NCBI GenBank assembly: GCA_003149565.1
Contig: QCWH01000037.1
Span: forward strand, 1 to 41,359
Length of the DNA: 41,359 nt
DNA from: Marivita sp. XM-24bin2
GTDB lineage: Bacteria; Pseudomonadota; Alphaproteobacteria; Rhodobacterales; Rhodobacteraceae
Direction of reading: 5' to 3'
Numbering within the stretch: the stretch's first letter is position 1; each line of letters begins with the position of its first letter. The notes under the pieces were generated by a model, which saw only the letters and a program-made list of their open reading frames with translations, searched no databases and was not told the DNA's origin. Made by a program: the position numbers and the translations under genes. Positions 1-8,155 of the stretch are shown here, piece by piece.

Positions 1-58
1 GGTTCTGGGCACGCCAGTCGGGTGGGTTCATTGATCCAGATACGAAAGCAGCGGAATA

Positions 59-1912
59 ATGCGGCGCCTTTTCACCACACTTATCCAGCGCGCAGGTAAC
101 CAGATTGAGCCTGTTGCCCCGGCTGACGGTGTGCCACCGACGGGTTTGCGTGCGTTCATGGCATGGTGTTTGCGTGGTGGCTGGCGTGTGATCTGGCTGG
201 GTGTGCTGATTTCCGTCCTGGCAGGGATCACCGAAGTTGTTTCGATGCAGCTCTTGGGGGAGGTGGTGGATGCTGTTGCCACCACGCCGTCCGAAAATTT
301 CCTGGCCGAGCATGGCGTGCTGGTCATTGTCTGCCTGCTCGTCCTGCTGATCCTCCGTCCGATGCTGTTCGGAGGGCTGGCGCTGACGCAATCCGTCATG
401 ATCGGCCCGAATATCGGCATGCAGGTCATGGCACGGATGTTCCGCTGGACGCTGGGCCAATCGGTAACCTTCTTCGACAATGATTTCGCCGGGCGGCTGG
501 CACAGAAAAAGGTGCAGGCGTCGACATCGCTGACCGAGATCGTGGTCGAAACGGTGAACGCCGTGACCTTTGGTCTGGCAACGGTCCTGGGCGCAGCGGT
601 GCTGGTCGGTGCTGTGAACCCGTGGATGATCCTTGCCATGGCGATCTGGTTCGCCGTCTATCTCGGGTTTCTACGCGTGATGCTCCCGATCATCCGGAGC
701 CGTTCAGCCGCGAGGGCCGAGGCCAAAGCGCAGGTCACCGGGCAGGTCGTGGACACGATCAGCAACATCAAGACCGTAAAGCTGTTCGCAGGAGACCGCC
801 ACGAAGACGGCAAGGCGCTAGGTGCGATGGAAGATCTGCGGCGCACGGCCTTGCGGTTTGGCGAAGCTCAGACGCTCTTTCGGCTTGGGCTGATGTTCAT
901 TGCCGGGATTCTGCCGGTCGTTCTGGTCGCGATGGCGATCGGCATGCGTGGCGCGGGGGCGACTCCGGGCGAAGTGGCCGCCGTGGGCGCGGTTGGTATT
1001 CGTCTGTCGCAGATGACCGGATGGATCAGCTACACGATCATGGTGATCTACAGCCATCTGGGCGAGGTTGAGGATGGCATGAACACGCTCGCCCCGCCGC
1101 ACCGGATCGACGACACACCTGATGCGACGGAATTGATGGTGCCCGAAGGACGTATCCAGTTCGACAATGTGTCTTTCGCCTATGGACAGCGTGACGGCGG
1201 AATCGAGGATATCACGCTCGACATTGCGCCCAGTGAGAAGCTGGGAATTGTCGGAGCATCCGGGGCCGGAAAATCAACGCTCGTGTCGCTGTTGCTAAGG
1301 CTTTATGACACCGAAAAAGGCGTCATCCAAATTGACGGGCAGGATATCGCAAAGGTGACGCAGGAAAGTCTGCGGCGGCAGATCGGGATGGTCACGCAGG
1401 AAACCGCGATGTTCAATCGCTCTGCTTTCGATAATATTCGATATGGATGCCCCGGCGCTACGAAAGAGCAGGTGTTTGAAGCTGCGCGCAAAGCCGAGGC
1501 ACATGAGTTTATTCAGGAGCTGGAAGACGGTTCCGGCAGATCCGGGTACGACGTACATTTGGGCGAACGGGGGGTAAAACTTTCGGGTGGTCAGCGTCAG
1601 CGTATCGCCTTGGCACGCGCAATCCTGAAGAACGCGCCGATCCTCGTTCTGGACGAGGCGACAAGTGCGCTTGATTCCGAGGTCGAGGCGCAGATCCAGT
1701 CTGCTCTGGAACGGGTGATGGAAGGAAAGACCGTGCTCGCCATCGCGCATCGTCTTTCAACAATCGCCAGTATGGATCGGATTGTCGTGATGGATGGTGG
1801 ACACATCGCCGAGATCGGAACCCATGAGACACTTCTCGCAAAAGGCGGGCTTTATGCGCGCTATTGGGAGCGCCAGTCTGGTGGCTTCATTGGATCACAG
1901 GCAGCCGAATGA
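59..1912 (+). CDS. ABC exporter half-transporter, membrane plus ATPase domain (first of a pair)
   Basis: This is a 617-residue half-transporter of the type I ABC exporter family, with an N-terminal membrane domain and a C-terminal nucleotide-binding domain. It should sit in the inner membrane and use ATP to move lipid, drug or peptide outward; the substrate cannot be read. Hydrophobic segments occupy roughly residues 40-310. Walker A GASGAGKST is near residue 399, the LSGGQ signature near 508, Walker B with its catalytic glutamate (LDEATSALD) near 531 and the switch histidine (AHRLST) near 564, so the ATPase looks fully competent. The stop codon overlaps the next start as ATGA. That gene is a close paralogue, so the two probably form a heterodimer. 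The ATG start has only a weak purine stretch (GCGGAA) upstream. Confidence 0.93.
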   Translation: MRRLFTTLIQRAGNQIEPVAPADGVPPTGLRAFMAWCLRGGWRVIWLGVLISVLAGITEVVSMQLLGEVVDAVATTPSENFLAEHGVLVIVCLLVLLILRPMLFGGLALTQSVMIGPNIGMQVMARMFRWTLGQSVTFFDNDFAGRLAQKKVQASTSLTEIVVETVNAVTFGLATVLGAAVLVGAVNPWMILAMAIWFAVYLGFLRVMLPIIRSRSAARAEAKAQVTGQVVDTISNIKTVKLFAGDRHEDGKALGAMEDLRRTALRFGEAQTLFRLGLMFIAGILPVVLVAMAIGMRGAGATPGEVAAVGAVGIRLSQMTGWISYTIMVIYSHLGEVEDGMNTLAPPHRIDDTPDATELMVPEGRIQFDNVSFAYGQRDGGIEDITLDIAPSEKLGIVGASGAGKSTLVSLLLRLYDTEKGVIQIDGQDIAKVTQESLRRQIGMVTQETAMFNRSAFDNIRYGCPGATKEQVFEAARKAEAHEFIQELEDGSGRSGYDVHLGERGVKLSGGQRQRIALARAILKNAPILVLDEATSALDSEVEAQIQSALERVMEGKTVLAIAHRLSTIASMDRIVVMDGGHIAEIGTHETLLAKGGLYARYWERQSGGFIGSQAAE

Positions 1913-3738
1913 AAGCGGTGGCCAATCTGATCCGTCCGTTTGATCCGGCAGAGGGCCCCCCTCCACAGGCGATCCTGCCGTTCATGCGCTGGGCGCTGCG
2001 CGGGTCCGAACGCGCTATCCTGCTGGCGTTTGCCGTCACTTTCGTCACCGGCATGTCCGAACTTGTCGCGGCGCGCTTTACAGGCTGGGTGATCGACCAG
2101 ACGGCGTCCGCCGAACAGGGTGCCTTTTGGGTAAATTTCTGGCCTGTTGTTGTGGCCGGTATTGCGTTCTTTCTGGTGATCCGCCCCCTGATTTATGTGA
2201 TGGACGCGGGCGTGACCAGTATTCTGCTGGGGCCGAATCTCTATCCGATGGTGCTCGCTCGGTTGAACCAGCACACACTGGGCCATTCGATGCAATTCTT
2301 CGAGAACGATTTCGCCGGCCGGCTCAGTCAGAAAGCGCTTCAGACGGCTCGGGCGCTGACCGATCTGGTGATCGAAGTGTCGGATGTCGTTGTCTACTCG
2401 GTAGCGATGTTTTTCGGGGCGTTCATCCTGATGGCCACGATTGATGCGCGGCTGTTGTTGGTCTTTGCCGTCTGGGCGGTATTCTATGTAGCAGCGTTGC
2501 GGTATTTCATTCCTCGGGTGCAAGCCCGGTCCAAGGCGCGTGCGGGGTCACGGACCCAAGTCACCGGTCAGGTGGTCGACATCTATTCCAACATCGCGGC
2601 GGTAAAACTCTTCGCACGTGATGCCGACGAAGACAGCGCGACACGTAATGCGCTTGAAGCTTACAGGGCCCGGTCGCTGGATTTCGGAAAGCTGTCAGCT
2701 GTCTTCCGTATGGTGCTGATGACACTGGGGGGCATTTTGCCCCTGTTTGCCATCCTCGGTGCGCTTTGGCTGTGGAGCGCAGGCAGCGCTACGGCGGGCG
2801 ACATCGCGATGACCGCAATGGTCACCACGCGGTTGTCCATGTTGACCAACCGACTTGGGCGCGTGGCCATGTCCATCTTTACCAACATTGGTGAGGTCGA
2901 AGACGGAATCGGCACTCTGACGCCGCAACATGGTATCACCGACAGACCAAACGCGCAGAGCGTGGCACCAAAAGGCTCAATTCGTTTCGAGGACGTGACT
3001 TTTGGCTATGGCGGGGCCGTCACCGCATTGAGCGATTTTGATCTCACCATTGCGGAAGGCGAAAAAGTGGCGCTGGTTGGGGCGTCCGGTGCCGGCAAAT
3101 CGACCGTCGTATCGCTTTTGTTGCGGCTCTATGACGTGGAAACCGGGCGGATTACGGTTGGGGGCACAGATATCCGCGATATTACGCAAACTGCTTTGCG
3201 CAGTGATATCTCGGTCGTGCGTCAGGAAACGTCGATGTTCAATCGCTCGGCTATGGAGAACATTCGTTACGGACGCCCGGAGGCTTCTGATGCAAAGGTA
3301 TTCGAAGCCTCTCGACGGGCGTCTGCACACGACTTTATCGTCGATCTTGTCGATCACAAAGACCGCCGAGGCTATGATGCGCATCTGGGAGAACGCGGCG
3401 TGAAGCTCTCGGGCGGTCAGCGCCAACGGATTGCGCTGGCCCGCGCGATCCTCAAGGATGCGCCGATCCTTGTACTGGACGAGGCCACAAGCGCGCTCGA
3501 CTCCGAGGTCGAGGCCGAAATACAATCGGCGTTGACCCACGTGATGGATGGCAAGACCGTGGTCGCCATCGCACATCGCCTTTCGACAATTGCCAACATG
3601 GATCGCATCGTGGTTATGGATCAGGGCCGTATTGTCGAAGTCGGCGCGCACGATGCGCTTTTAGCGAAGGGTGGCCTTTACGCGCGCTATTGGGACAGGC
3701 AATCCGGTGGGTTTCTTGGTGCCGAAGCCGCCGAATAG
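1909..3738 (+). CDS. ABC exporter half-transporter, membrane plus ATPase domain (second of a pair)
   Basis: This 609-residue half-transporter closely resembles the preceding gene in both the membrane and ATPase domains and looks like a tandem duplicate. The ATG embedded in the upstream stop (ATGA) is preferred; an open frame runs about 15 codons further upstream, but wholly inside the other gene. Walker A GASGAGKST is near residue 391, LSGGQRQRIALARA near 500, followed by LDEATSALD and AHRLST. Both partners keep the catalytic glutamate, unlike many heterodimeric exporters in which one ATP site is degenerate. The same C-terminal pattern (GGLYARYW.RQSGGF) ends both proteins. Translational coupling suggests equimolar production and a heterodimer. 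The substrate is unknown. Confidence 0.93.
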   Translation: MKAVANLIRPFDPAEGPPPQAILPFMRWALRGSERAILLAFAVTFVTGMSELVAARFTGWVIDQTASAEQGAFWVNFWPVVVAGIAFFLVIRPLIYVMDAGVTSILLGPNLYPMVLARLNQHTLGHSMQFFENDFAGRLSQKALQTARALTDLVIEVSDVVVYSVAMFFGAFILMATIDARLLLVFAVWAVFYVAALRYFIPRVQARSKARAGSRTQVTGQVVDIYSNIAAVKLFARDADEDSATRNALEAYRARSLDFGKLSAVFRMVLMTLGGILPLFAILGALWLWSAGSATAGDIAMTAMVTTRLSMLTNRLGRVAMSIFTNIGEVEDGIGTLTPQHGITDRPNAQSVAPKGSIRFEDVTFGYGGAVTALSDFDLTIAEGEKVALVGASGAGKSTVVSLLLRLYDVETGRITVGGTDIRDITQTALRSDISVVRQETSMFNRSAMENIRYGRPEASDAKVFEASRRASAHDFIVDLVDHKDRRGYDAHLGERGVKLSGGQRQRIALARAILKDAPILVLDEATSALDSEVEAEIQSALTHVMDGKTVVAIAHRLSTIANMDRIVVMDQGRIVEVGAHDALLAKGGLYARYWDRQSGGFLGAEAAE

Positions 3739-3777
3739 GTCTCGACCCGGACGCAGCGCTGAGGCACAAGCCGCGAC

Positions 3778-4998
3778 ATGACAACGGTTAAGATCAAACG
3801 ACTGGGGCATCTGGGTGACGGCATTGCCGATGGTCCCATCTATGTGCCATCTGCCCTGCCCGGTGAAGTGGTAAGTGGCACGCTGGTGGGCGAGCACCTC
3901 CGCGACCCCAAGATCGACATGCCATCCGAGCACCGTGTGAAACCGCCCTGCAGTCATGCGCGGTCCTGTGGCGGCTGCCAGTTGCAGCATGCGTCTGATG
4001 TCTTTGTGGCGGACTGGAAGCGGGAGGTGGTGCGGCAAGCCTTGGCTGCGCAAGGGATAGCCGTTGAGCTGGATGAACCCATCACATCGCCTGCACGGTC
4101 GCGCCGACGTGCAACATTTTCTGTCAAACGTACCAAAAAGGGTGCCTTGGCTGGCTTTCACATGAAGGCGTCGGATACGATCATTGCGGTTCCGAATTGC
4201 CAATTGGTGCATCCCGATCTGGTCGCCGCCCTGCCCATGGTCGAAGCGCTGGGCGTTCTGGGGGCGTCGCGCAAGGGTGAGCTTTCCGTTCTGGTGACGC
4301 GCACGAATACCGGGCTGGACGTGTCTGTGACCGGTGGGAAAGAAATGGATTTGGCGCTGCACCAGGCACTGGCCGATCTCGCCCGTGAGTATGATCTCAC
4401 CCGGATCTCCTGGGACGGAGAGATTGCTTTGCAGCGCCGTGCACCTGTTCTGGCACTTGGTCCCGCAGACCTGACTCCGCCGCCGGGTACCTTCTTGCAG
4501 GCGACAAAAGACGGGGAAACCGCCCTGATCAACGCCGTCAAGCAGGCTCTGACAGGGGCAAAACGGGTTGCTGACCTGTTTGCGGGCTGCGGCACCTTCG
4601 CATTGCCTTTGGCACAGGACGCGATGGTACATGCGGTTGAAGCCGACCGGGACATGATGAATGCGTTGGACCATGCGTGGCGCAATGCCGAAGGACTCAA
4701 GCGGGTCACACACGAAGTGCGGGACCTGTTTCGCAACCCCTTGCAGCCCGATGAATTGTCGCGTTTCGATGCTGTTGTGATCGACCCGCCACGCGCAGGG
4801 GCCGCCGCACAAGTGGCTGAAATTGCCCAGACCAAGATTCCTAAGATCGCCCATGTTTCGTGCAATCCAGCCACCTTTGCGCGGGATACCGCCACCTTGA
4901 TCCGGGCGGGGTATGATCTTGAATGGGTCAAAGTGGTTGATCAGTTCCGTTGGTCGACCCATGTGGAACTGGTGGCGCTACTGCGCTGGGGTAAGTGA
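3778..4998 (+). CDS. Class I SAM-dependent RNA uracil-C5 methyltransferase, RlmD/RumA family
   Basis: This 406-residue protein matches the RlmCD/TrmA family that methylates C5 of uridine in rRNA or tRNA in the cytoplasm. A small TRAM-like N-terminal part is followed by a cysteine set, C58, C64 and C67 (CX5CX2C) plus C141, as expected for the 4Fe-4S cluster of RlmD. The SAM-binding loop reads FAGCGTFALPLA, then DPPRAGA. The catalytic cysteine lies in SCNPATFARD (about C362), and the C-terminal VELVALL segment should carry the general-base glutamate. Family membership is clear. Whether it modifies 23S U1939, U747 or another site cannot be read. It follows the ABC pair by 39 bases and precedes the ion channel by 12, so cotranscription is possible. 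Confidence 0.9.
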   Translation: MTTVKIKRLGHLGDGIADGPIYVPSALPGEVVSGTLVGEHLRDPKIDMPSEHRVKPPCSHARSCGGCQLQHASDVFVADWKREVVRQALAAQGIAVELDEPITSPARSRRRATFSVKRTKKGALAGFHMKASDTIIAVPNCQLVHPDLVAALPMVEALGVLGASRKGELSVLVTRTNTGLDVSVTGGKEMDLALHQALADLAREYDLTRISWDGEIALQRRAPVLALGPADLTPPPGTFLQATKDGETALINAVKQALTGAKRVADLFAGCGTFALPLAQDAMVHAVEADRDMMNALDHAWRNAEGLKRVTHEVRDLFRNPLQPDELSRFDAVVIDPPRAGAAAQVAEIAQTKIPKIAHVSCNPATFARDTATLIRAGYDLEWVKVVDQFRWSTHVELVALLRWGK

Positions 4999-5010
4999 CG
5001 GGGACAGGAT

Positions 5011-5775
5011 ATGCGGGCCAAAGTCGCGGGCTTGATCGAACAGGATTGGGTGACGAACTTCATTATCGGGGTCATTGTCTTCAACGCCATTCTGCTGGGT
5101 CTTGAAACCTCTGACGAGGCTATGGCGGTTGCTGGTCCGCTGATCCTTACGCTCGACAAAGTATGTCTTGCGATTTTTGTCATTGAGATTGCGCTGAAAC
5201 TGTTCGCCTACGGACTGCGCTTTTTCCGAAGCGGCTGGAACATTTTTGATTTCGTGATTGTCGCCATCGCGCTGGTGCCTGCCACTCAGGGATTTGCGGT
5301 GTTGCGTGCGTTGCGCATCCTGCGTGTGCTACGCATCATCTCTGCCGCGCCTCGCCTGCGCCGTGTGGTTGAAGGGTTCGTGACGGCGCTGCCCGGGATG
5401 GGCAGTGTGTTCCTTTTGATGGCGTTGATTTTCTACATTGGCGCCGTCATGGCTACCAAGCTTTTCAGCGATGCCTTCCCCGAATGGTTCGGGGATCTTG
5501 GGCGCTCGGCTTACTCCCTGTTTCAGATCATGACCCTCGAGTCGTGGTCGATGGGGATCGTGCGCCCCGTGATGGAGGTTTTCCCGTGGGCCTGGGCGTT
5601 CTTTGTACCGTTTATCATGGTCACGACCTTTGCCGTGGTGAACCTTCTGGTCGGTCTGATCGTGAACTCGATGCAAGATGCCCATGCCGAGGAATCGAAC
5701 GAGAAAACCGATGCCTACCGTGATCAGGTTCTGGCGCGGCTGGAGGCCATCGAAAAGAGGCTGGACCAGCGATAA
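5011..5775 (+). CDS. Voltage-gated sodium channel, NaChBac/BacNav family
   Basis: This 254-residue protein is a single-domain six-helix channel subunit that should assemble as a homotetramer in the inner membrane. Hydrophobic helices S1 to S3 lie at about residues 13-30, 48-72 and 76-90. S4 (about 98-120) carries arginines every third residue in LRALRILRVLRI, the voltage sensor. The pore loop contains TLESWSM at residues 175-181, the sodium-selective filter known from marine alphaproteobacterial channels. S6 includes the VVNLLVGLIVNSM segment, followed by a charged C-terminal helix (EEKTDAY to KRLDQR region) that resembles the tetramerisation coiled coil of the family. Sodium selectivity is inferred from the filter. 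A good purine stretch (GGGGACAGG) precedes the ATG. Confidence 0.93.
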   Translation: MRAKVAGLIEQDWVTNFIIGVIVFNAILLGLETSDEAMAVAGPLILTLDKVCLAIFVIEIALKLFAYGLRFFRSGWNIFDFVIVAIALVPATQGFAVLRALRILRVLRIISAAPRLRRVVEGFVTALPGMGSVFLLMALIFYIGAVMATKLFSDAFPEWFGDLGRSAYSLFQIMTLESWSMGIVRPVMEVFPWAWAFFVPFIMVTTFAVVNLLVGLIVNSMQDAHAEESNEKTDAYRDQVLARLEAIEKRLDQR

Positions 5776-5860
5776 ACCGCCCGGTTCCGATGACGGTTTC
5801 GTTTCCCTGCATGGGCTGTTTTCTGATACACGTGTTGAAAACAAATCGGGCAGTTTTCCA

Positions 5861-6346
5861 ATGTTTCGACTTCTGTGTCTTCTGGCGCTGTGTCTGGGTC
5901 TGACGGCCTGTGGCAAGTTTCCCACTTATGATGGTCCCGAGGTGACGCGGATCGTGGTGCAAAAGGCAGATCGCAAGATGTATCTGCTGCACCACGACGC
6001 GGTGCTCAAGTCCTATGATATCGGCCTTGGGTTTGCTCCTGAGGGTCACAAGCAGTTCGAGGGCGATGGCAAGACGCCCGAGGGCGAGTACATGATTGAC
6101 CGGCGCAATCCGAACAGCGCGTTCTACCTGTCCATCGGTATTGATTATCCACGCCCGCGGGACGTCGAATATGCCAGTTCGATGGGAAAATCACCCGGAG
6201 GTGACATCTTCATTCACGGCAGGCCATGGAAAAACCGCAAGGGTGGCCGCGACTGGACGTGGGGCTGTATCGCTGTGACCAATCGTGAAATGCGCGAAAT
6301 CTACTCGATGGTCCGCAATGGAACGCCCATTACGATTAATCCCTGA
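5861..6346 (+). CDS. L,D-transpeptidase (YkuD domain) lipoprotein
   Basis: This 161-residue protein starts at an ATG that gives a clean lipoprotein signal (MFRLLCLLALCLGLTAC), with lipidation expected at C17. The open frame extends upstream into the sodium channel gene, but that part has no signal character. The mature part is a YkuD domain with IHGRPW and then DWTWGCIAVTN, the conserved histidine-glycine and catalytic GC motif of L,D-transpeptidases. Such enzymes cross-link peptidoglycan between meso-diaminopimelate residues or anchor lipoproteins in the periplasm. It is convergent with the CAP-domain gene, and a second L,D-transpeptidase lies about 0.8 kb away. Confidence 0.88.
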   Translation: MFRLLCLLALCLGLTACGKFPTYDGPEVTRIVVQKADRKMYLLHHDAVLKSYDIGLGFAPEGHKQFEGDGKTPEGEYMIDRRNPNSAFYLSIGIDYPRPRDVEYASSMGKSPGGDIFIHGRPWKNRKGGRDWTWGCIAVTNREMREIYSMVRNGTPITINP

Positions 6347-6365
6347 GAAAGGTCAGATTTTGTGA

Positions 6366-6393
6366 CCCAATGTTTCGCGCGCGAAACATTGGG
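6366..6393. repeat. Perfect 28-bp palindrome between convergent genes
   Basis: The sequence reads CCCAATGTTTCGCG followed by its exact reverse complement, with no spacer, in the 64-base gap between the convergent L,D-transpeptidase and CAP-domain genes. All 14 base pairs match. It could act as a bidirectional terminator hairpin, although no T-run follows it on either strand and a hairpin with no loop is unusual. It could equally be a protein-binding site. No second copy was seen in this window. Confidence 0.6.
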
Positions 6394-6410
6394 GCCGAAG
6401 TGGACCTAAC

Positions 6411-6965
6411 TCAGGACGGGGCGTTGACTGGAACGAACCCGGTTTCTTCGGGCGCGCCGAGAACCAAATCCCACCAGATTTTGCCATTCGCTTCCTGATA
6501 CCAGGAAAACCCCATATCGCGCGCAGATGGATCAAGAAGGACTGCCCGGGTGTTCGGTGCTTCCATCCAGGCACCAAGTGTTTCCAGCTCGGTTTCATAA
6601 GTTTCAGAAAGCGCCTCACCCACCAGGCGGCCATTGTAACCGGCGCGCTGAATGCGCGTGATCGGAGAGGACCCATCGGATCCAAAATGCCACGGACGGT
6701 TCTGCACGCTCATATCCCGTGCGTGCGTTGCCGCTGCCGCGTTCAGACGCGCGTTCAGCTCTAGCGCCGGAGCACCGGATGCCTGGCGCAACGCGTTCAA
6801 AGCATCCAGCATCCGAAATTGAATGCGCCCGGTGTCGGACGAGCGGATGCGGTAGACTTGCGGAAGCGGCTTGCCGTCCGGGCCCAGTGTCGGTGCGGGT
6901 GGTGCACCGGCGCAGGCGGTCAGCGCCAGTGCTGCTGCACCCAGAAGAAATGTTGAACGCTTCAT
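6411..6965 (-). CDS. CAP/SCP-domain secreted lipoprotein
   Basis: This 184-residue protein begins at the ATG that produces a lipoprotein-type signal (MKRSTFLLGAAALALTAC); an upstream extension of 38 codons is open but has no signal. The mature region holds a CAP/SCP (cysteine-rich secretory protein, PR-1-like) domain. It includes LNALRQASGAPAL, the ATHARDMSVQNRPWHFG segment with conserved histidines, the GEALSE glutamate and SARDMGFSW. Prokaryotic CAP proteins are extracytoplasmic, and their roles are mostly unsettled. Its position between two L,D-transpeptidase genes suggests an envelope role, which is inference. Confidence 0.82.
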   Translation of the reverse strand: MKRSTFLLGAAALALTACAGAPPAPTLGPDGKPLPQVYRIRSSDTGRIQFRMLDALNALRQASGAPALELNARLNAAAATHARDMSVQNRPWHFGSDGSSPITRIQRAGYNGRLVGEALSETYETELETLGAWMEAPNTRAVLLDPSARDMGFSWYQEANGKIWWDLVLGAPEETGFVPVNAPS

Positions 6966-7138
6966 TATCATCCACCCAAGTTTGGTCCAGAATGGGCTTA
7001 GCCTCAGAGATGAGGGGTGGCAAACACACAAAGCCGAGATTTGCCGATATGACATTCCTTTGAATTGCGACTGAGGCATTCACGCAATATACGTATCACA
7101 GCAGTTTTCATTCTTTTTGCATTCGGAAAGGCCATGCC

Positions 7139-7738
7139 ATGGCAGAAAATCCGCGTTTTCCAGTGAACCGCCGCAGCTTTCTCGCGGGAACCGCTGCATT
7201 TGTGGCGACGCCGGCGCTTGCCCAGAACGTCAATGATGGCTCAACAGTCGAGATTGAACGGGACCTGTCACAGGTTGTGCGCCGCAACATCTCAAGCTTC
7301 CGTACCCTCGACTGGCGTCCTTACTTCAGCGATTTGAAGAACGGGGCCATCCTTGTTGATATCGATTCGCGGGCGTTGCATTACTGGGAAGAGAACGGAA
7401 ACTACCGGCTCTATCCCTCGTCTGTTCCTCTGACCGAAGACCTCACCCGCCGCGGCCGGACTTCGGTGACGTTCAAGGACCCGGAACCGGATTGGCGTCC
7501 AACGCCATCGATGAAAATCAGAAATCCTGAGTGGCCGGATTATGTACCACCTGGTCCGGACAACCCCCTTGGAACCCGTGCTTTGCACCTGAGCTGGACC
7601 TATTACCGCATCCACGGAACACATGACACGCGCAAAATCGGGCGGCGTTCATCGAACGGATGCATCGGTCTTTACAACGAGCATATCGAAGAACTTTACG
7701 AGTTGGCGAAAGTTGGCACACAGGTGTTGCTAATTTGA
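7139..7738 (+). CDS. TAT-exported L,D-transpeptidase (YkuD domain)
   Basis: This 199-residue protein has a twin-arginine-like signal (NRRSFLAGTAAFVATPALAQ) and so is probably exported folded. The YkuD catalytic core is near the C-terminus: YYRIHGTHD followed by SSNGCIGLYNEHIEELYELA, which carries the conserved histidine-glycine and nucleophilic cysteine. It should form 3-3 cross-links in periplasmic peptidoglycan. GGAAAGG lies about 8 bases upstream of the ATG. A second ATG five bases upstream is in another frame. It differs clearly in length and signal type from the lipoprotein L,D-transpeptidase nearby, so it is not a recent duplicate. Confidence 0.88.
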   Translation: MAENPRFPVNRRSFLAGTAAFVATPALAQNVNDGSTVEIERDLSQVVRRNISSFRTLDWRPYFSDLKNGAILVDIDSRALHYWEENGNYRLYPSSVPLTEDLTRRGRTSVTFKDPEPDWRPTPSMKIRNPEWPDYVPPGPDNPLGTRALHLSWTYYRIHGTHDTRKIGRRSSNGCIGLYNEHIEELYELAKVGTQVLLI

Positions 7739-7884
7739 CGACATGCACGTTGGGCTAGAAAGTCGTGCGATAAGATAGGTTTGCATTTGCCGCTATATAC
7801 TGGTTAGACAGTCTTACGAGGTAAGTCTTGGGTGCCTGTCGTGCGCCGTTTTACGCGCTGACAAGCAAATATCTGGAGGTTAAT

Positions 7885-8076
7885 ATGAAGAAACTCGTTC
7901 TCGCCGCTGCGTTTGCTGGTGCTGCTTCGACAGCAATGGCCGGTTCTTACGCAAAAGACGACGTGGTCATGGAGCCGGTGGTTGTGGTTGAAGAAGCCGC
8001 AGCAAGCTCCTCGTCCGCAGGTATCATCATCCCGCTGGTCGTTATCGCCCTGCTGGCTGCTGCTGCTTCGGACTAA
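7885..8076 (+). CDS. Small exported single-span membrane peptide, function unknown
   Basis: The product is 63 residues: a Sec-type signal peptide (MKKLVLAAAFAGAASTAMA) with a likely AMA/GS cleavage site, a short acidic and valine-rich stretch (MEPVVVVEEAA), a serine cluster (SSSS) and a C-terminal hydrophobic segment IIIPLVVIALLAAAA. The mature peptide would be about 44 residues, anchored by its C-terminus in the membrane. A strong ribosome-binding site (GGAGG) lies 6 bases from the ATG, and a strong terminator follows within 25 bases, so it appears to be a monocistronic and possibly well-expressed gene. No family is recognised with confidence. It lies between an L,D-transpeptidase and hemH. 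Confidence 0.72.
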   Translation: MKKLVLAAAFAGAASTAMAGSYAKDDVVMEPVVVVEEAAASSSSAGIIIPLVVIALLAAAASD

Positions 8077-8100
8077 TCCGCAGCGGATTGTCTAAACGAA

Positions 8101-8128
8101 AAAGGCGGTGCATTGGCACCGCCTTTTT
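8101..8128. terminator. Bidirectional rho-independent terminator
   Basis: AAAGGCGGTGC and GCACCGCCTTT form an 11-bp stem around an ATTG loop, followed by a T-run. It ends the small membrane-peptide gene on the plus strand. With A residues at its left edge it can also serve the convergent hemH transcript. Confidence 0.85.
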
Positions 8129-8155
8129 TGTATTTGGCAGATGGTCCAACTGCGA

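Noticed and set aside
3661-4962. 433-codon open frame on the minus strand opposite the RNA methyltransferase
   Set aside because: The plus-strand frame carries all family motifs; the antisense frame shows no recognisable domain and is a composition effect of high-GC DNA.
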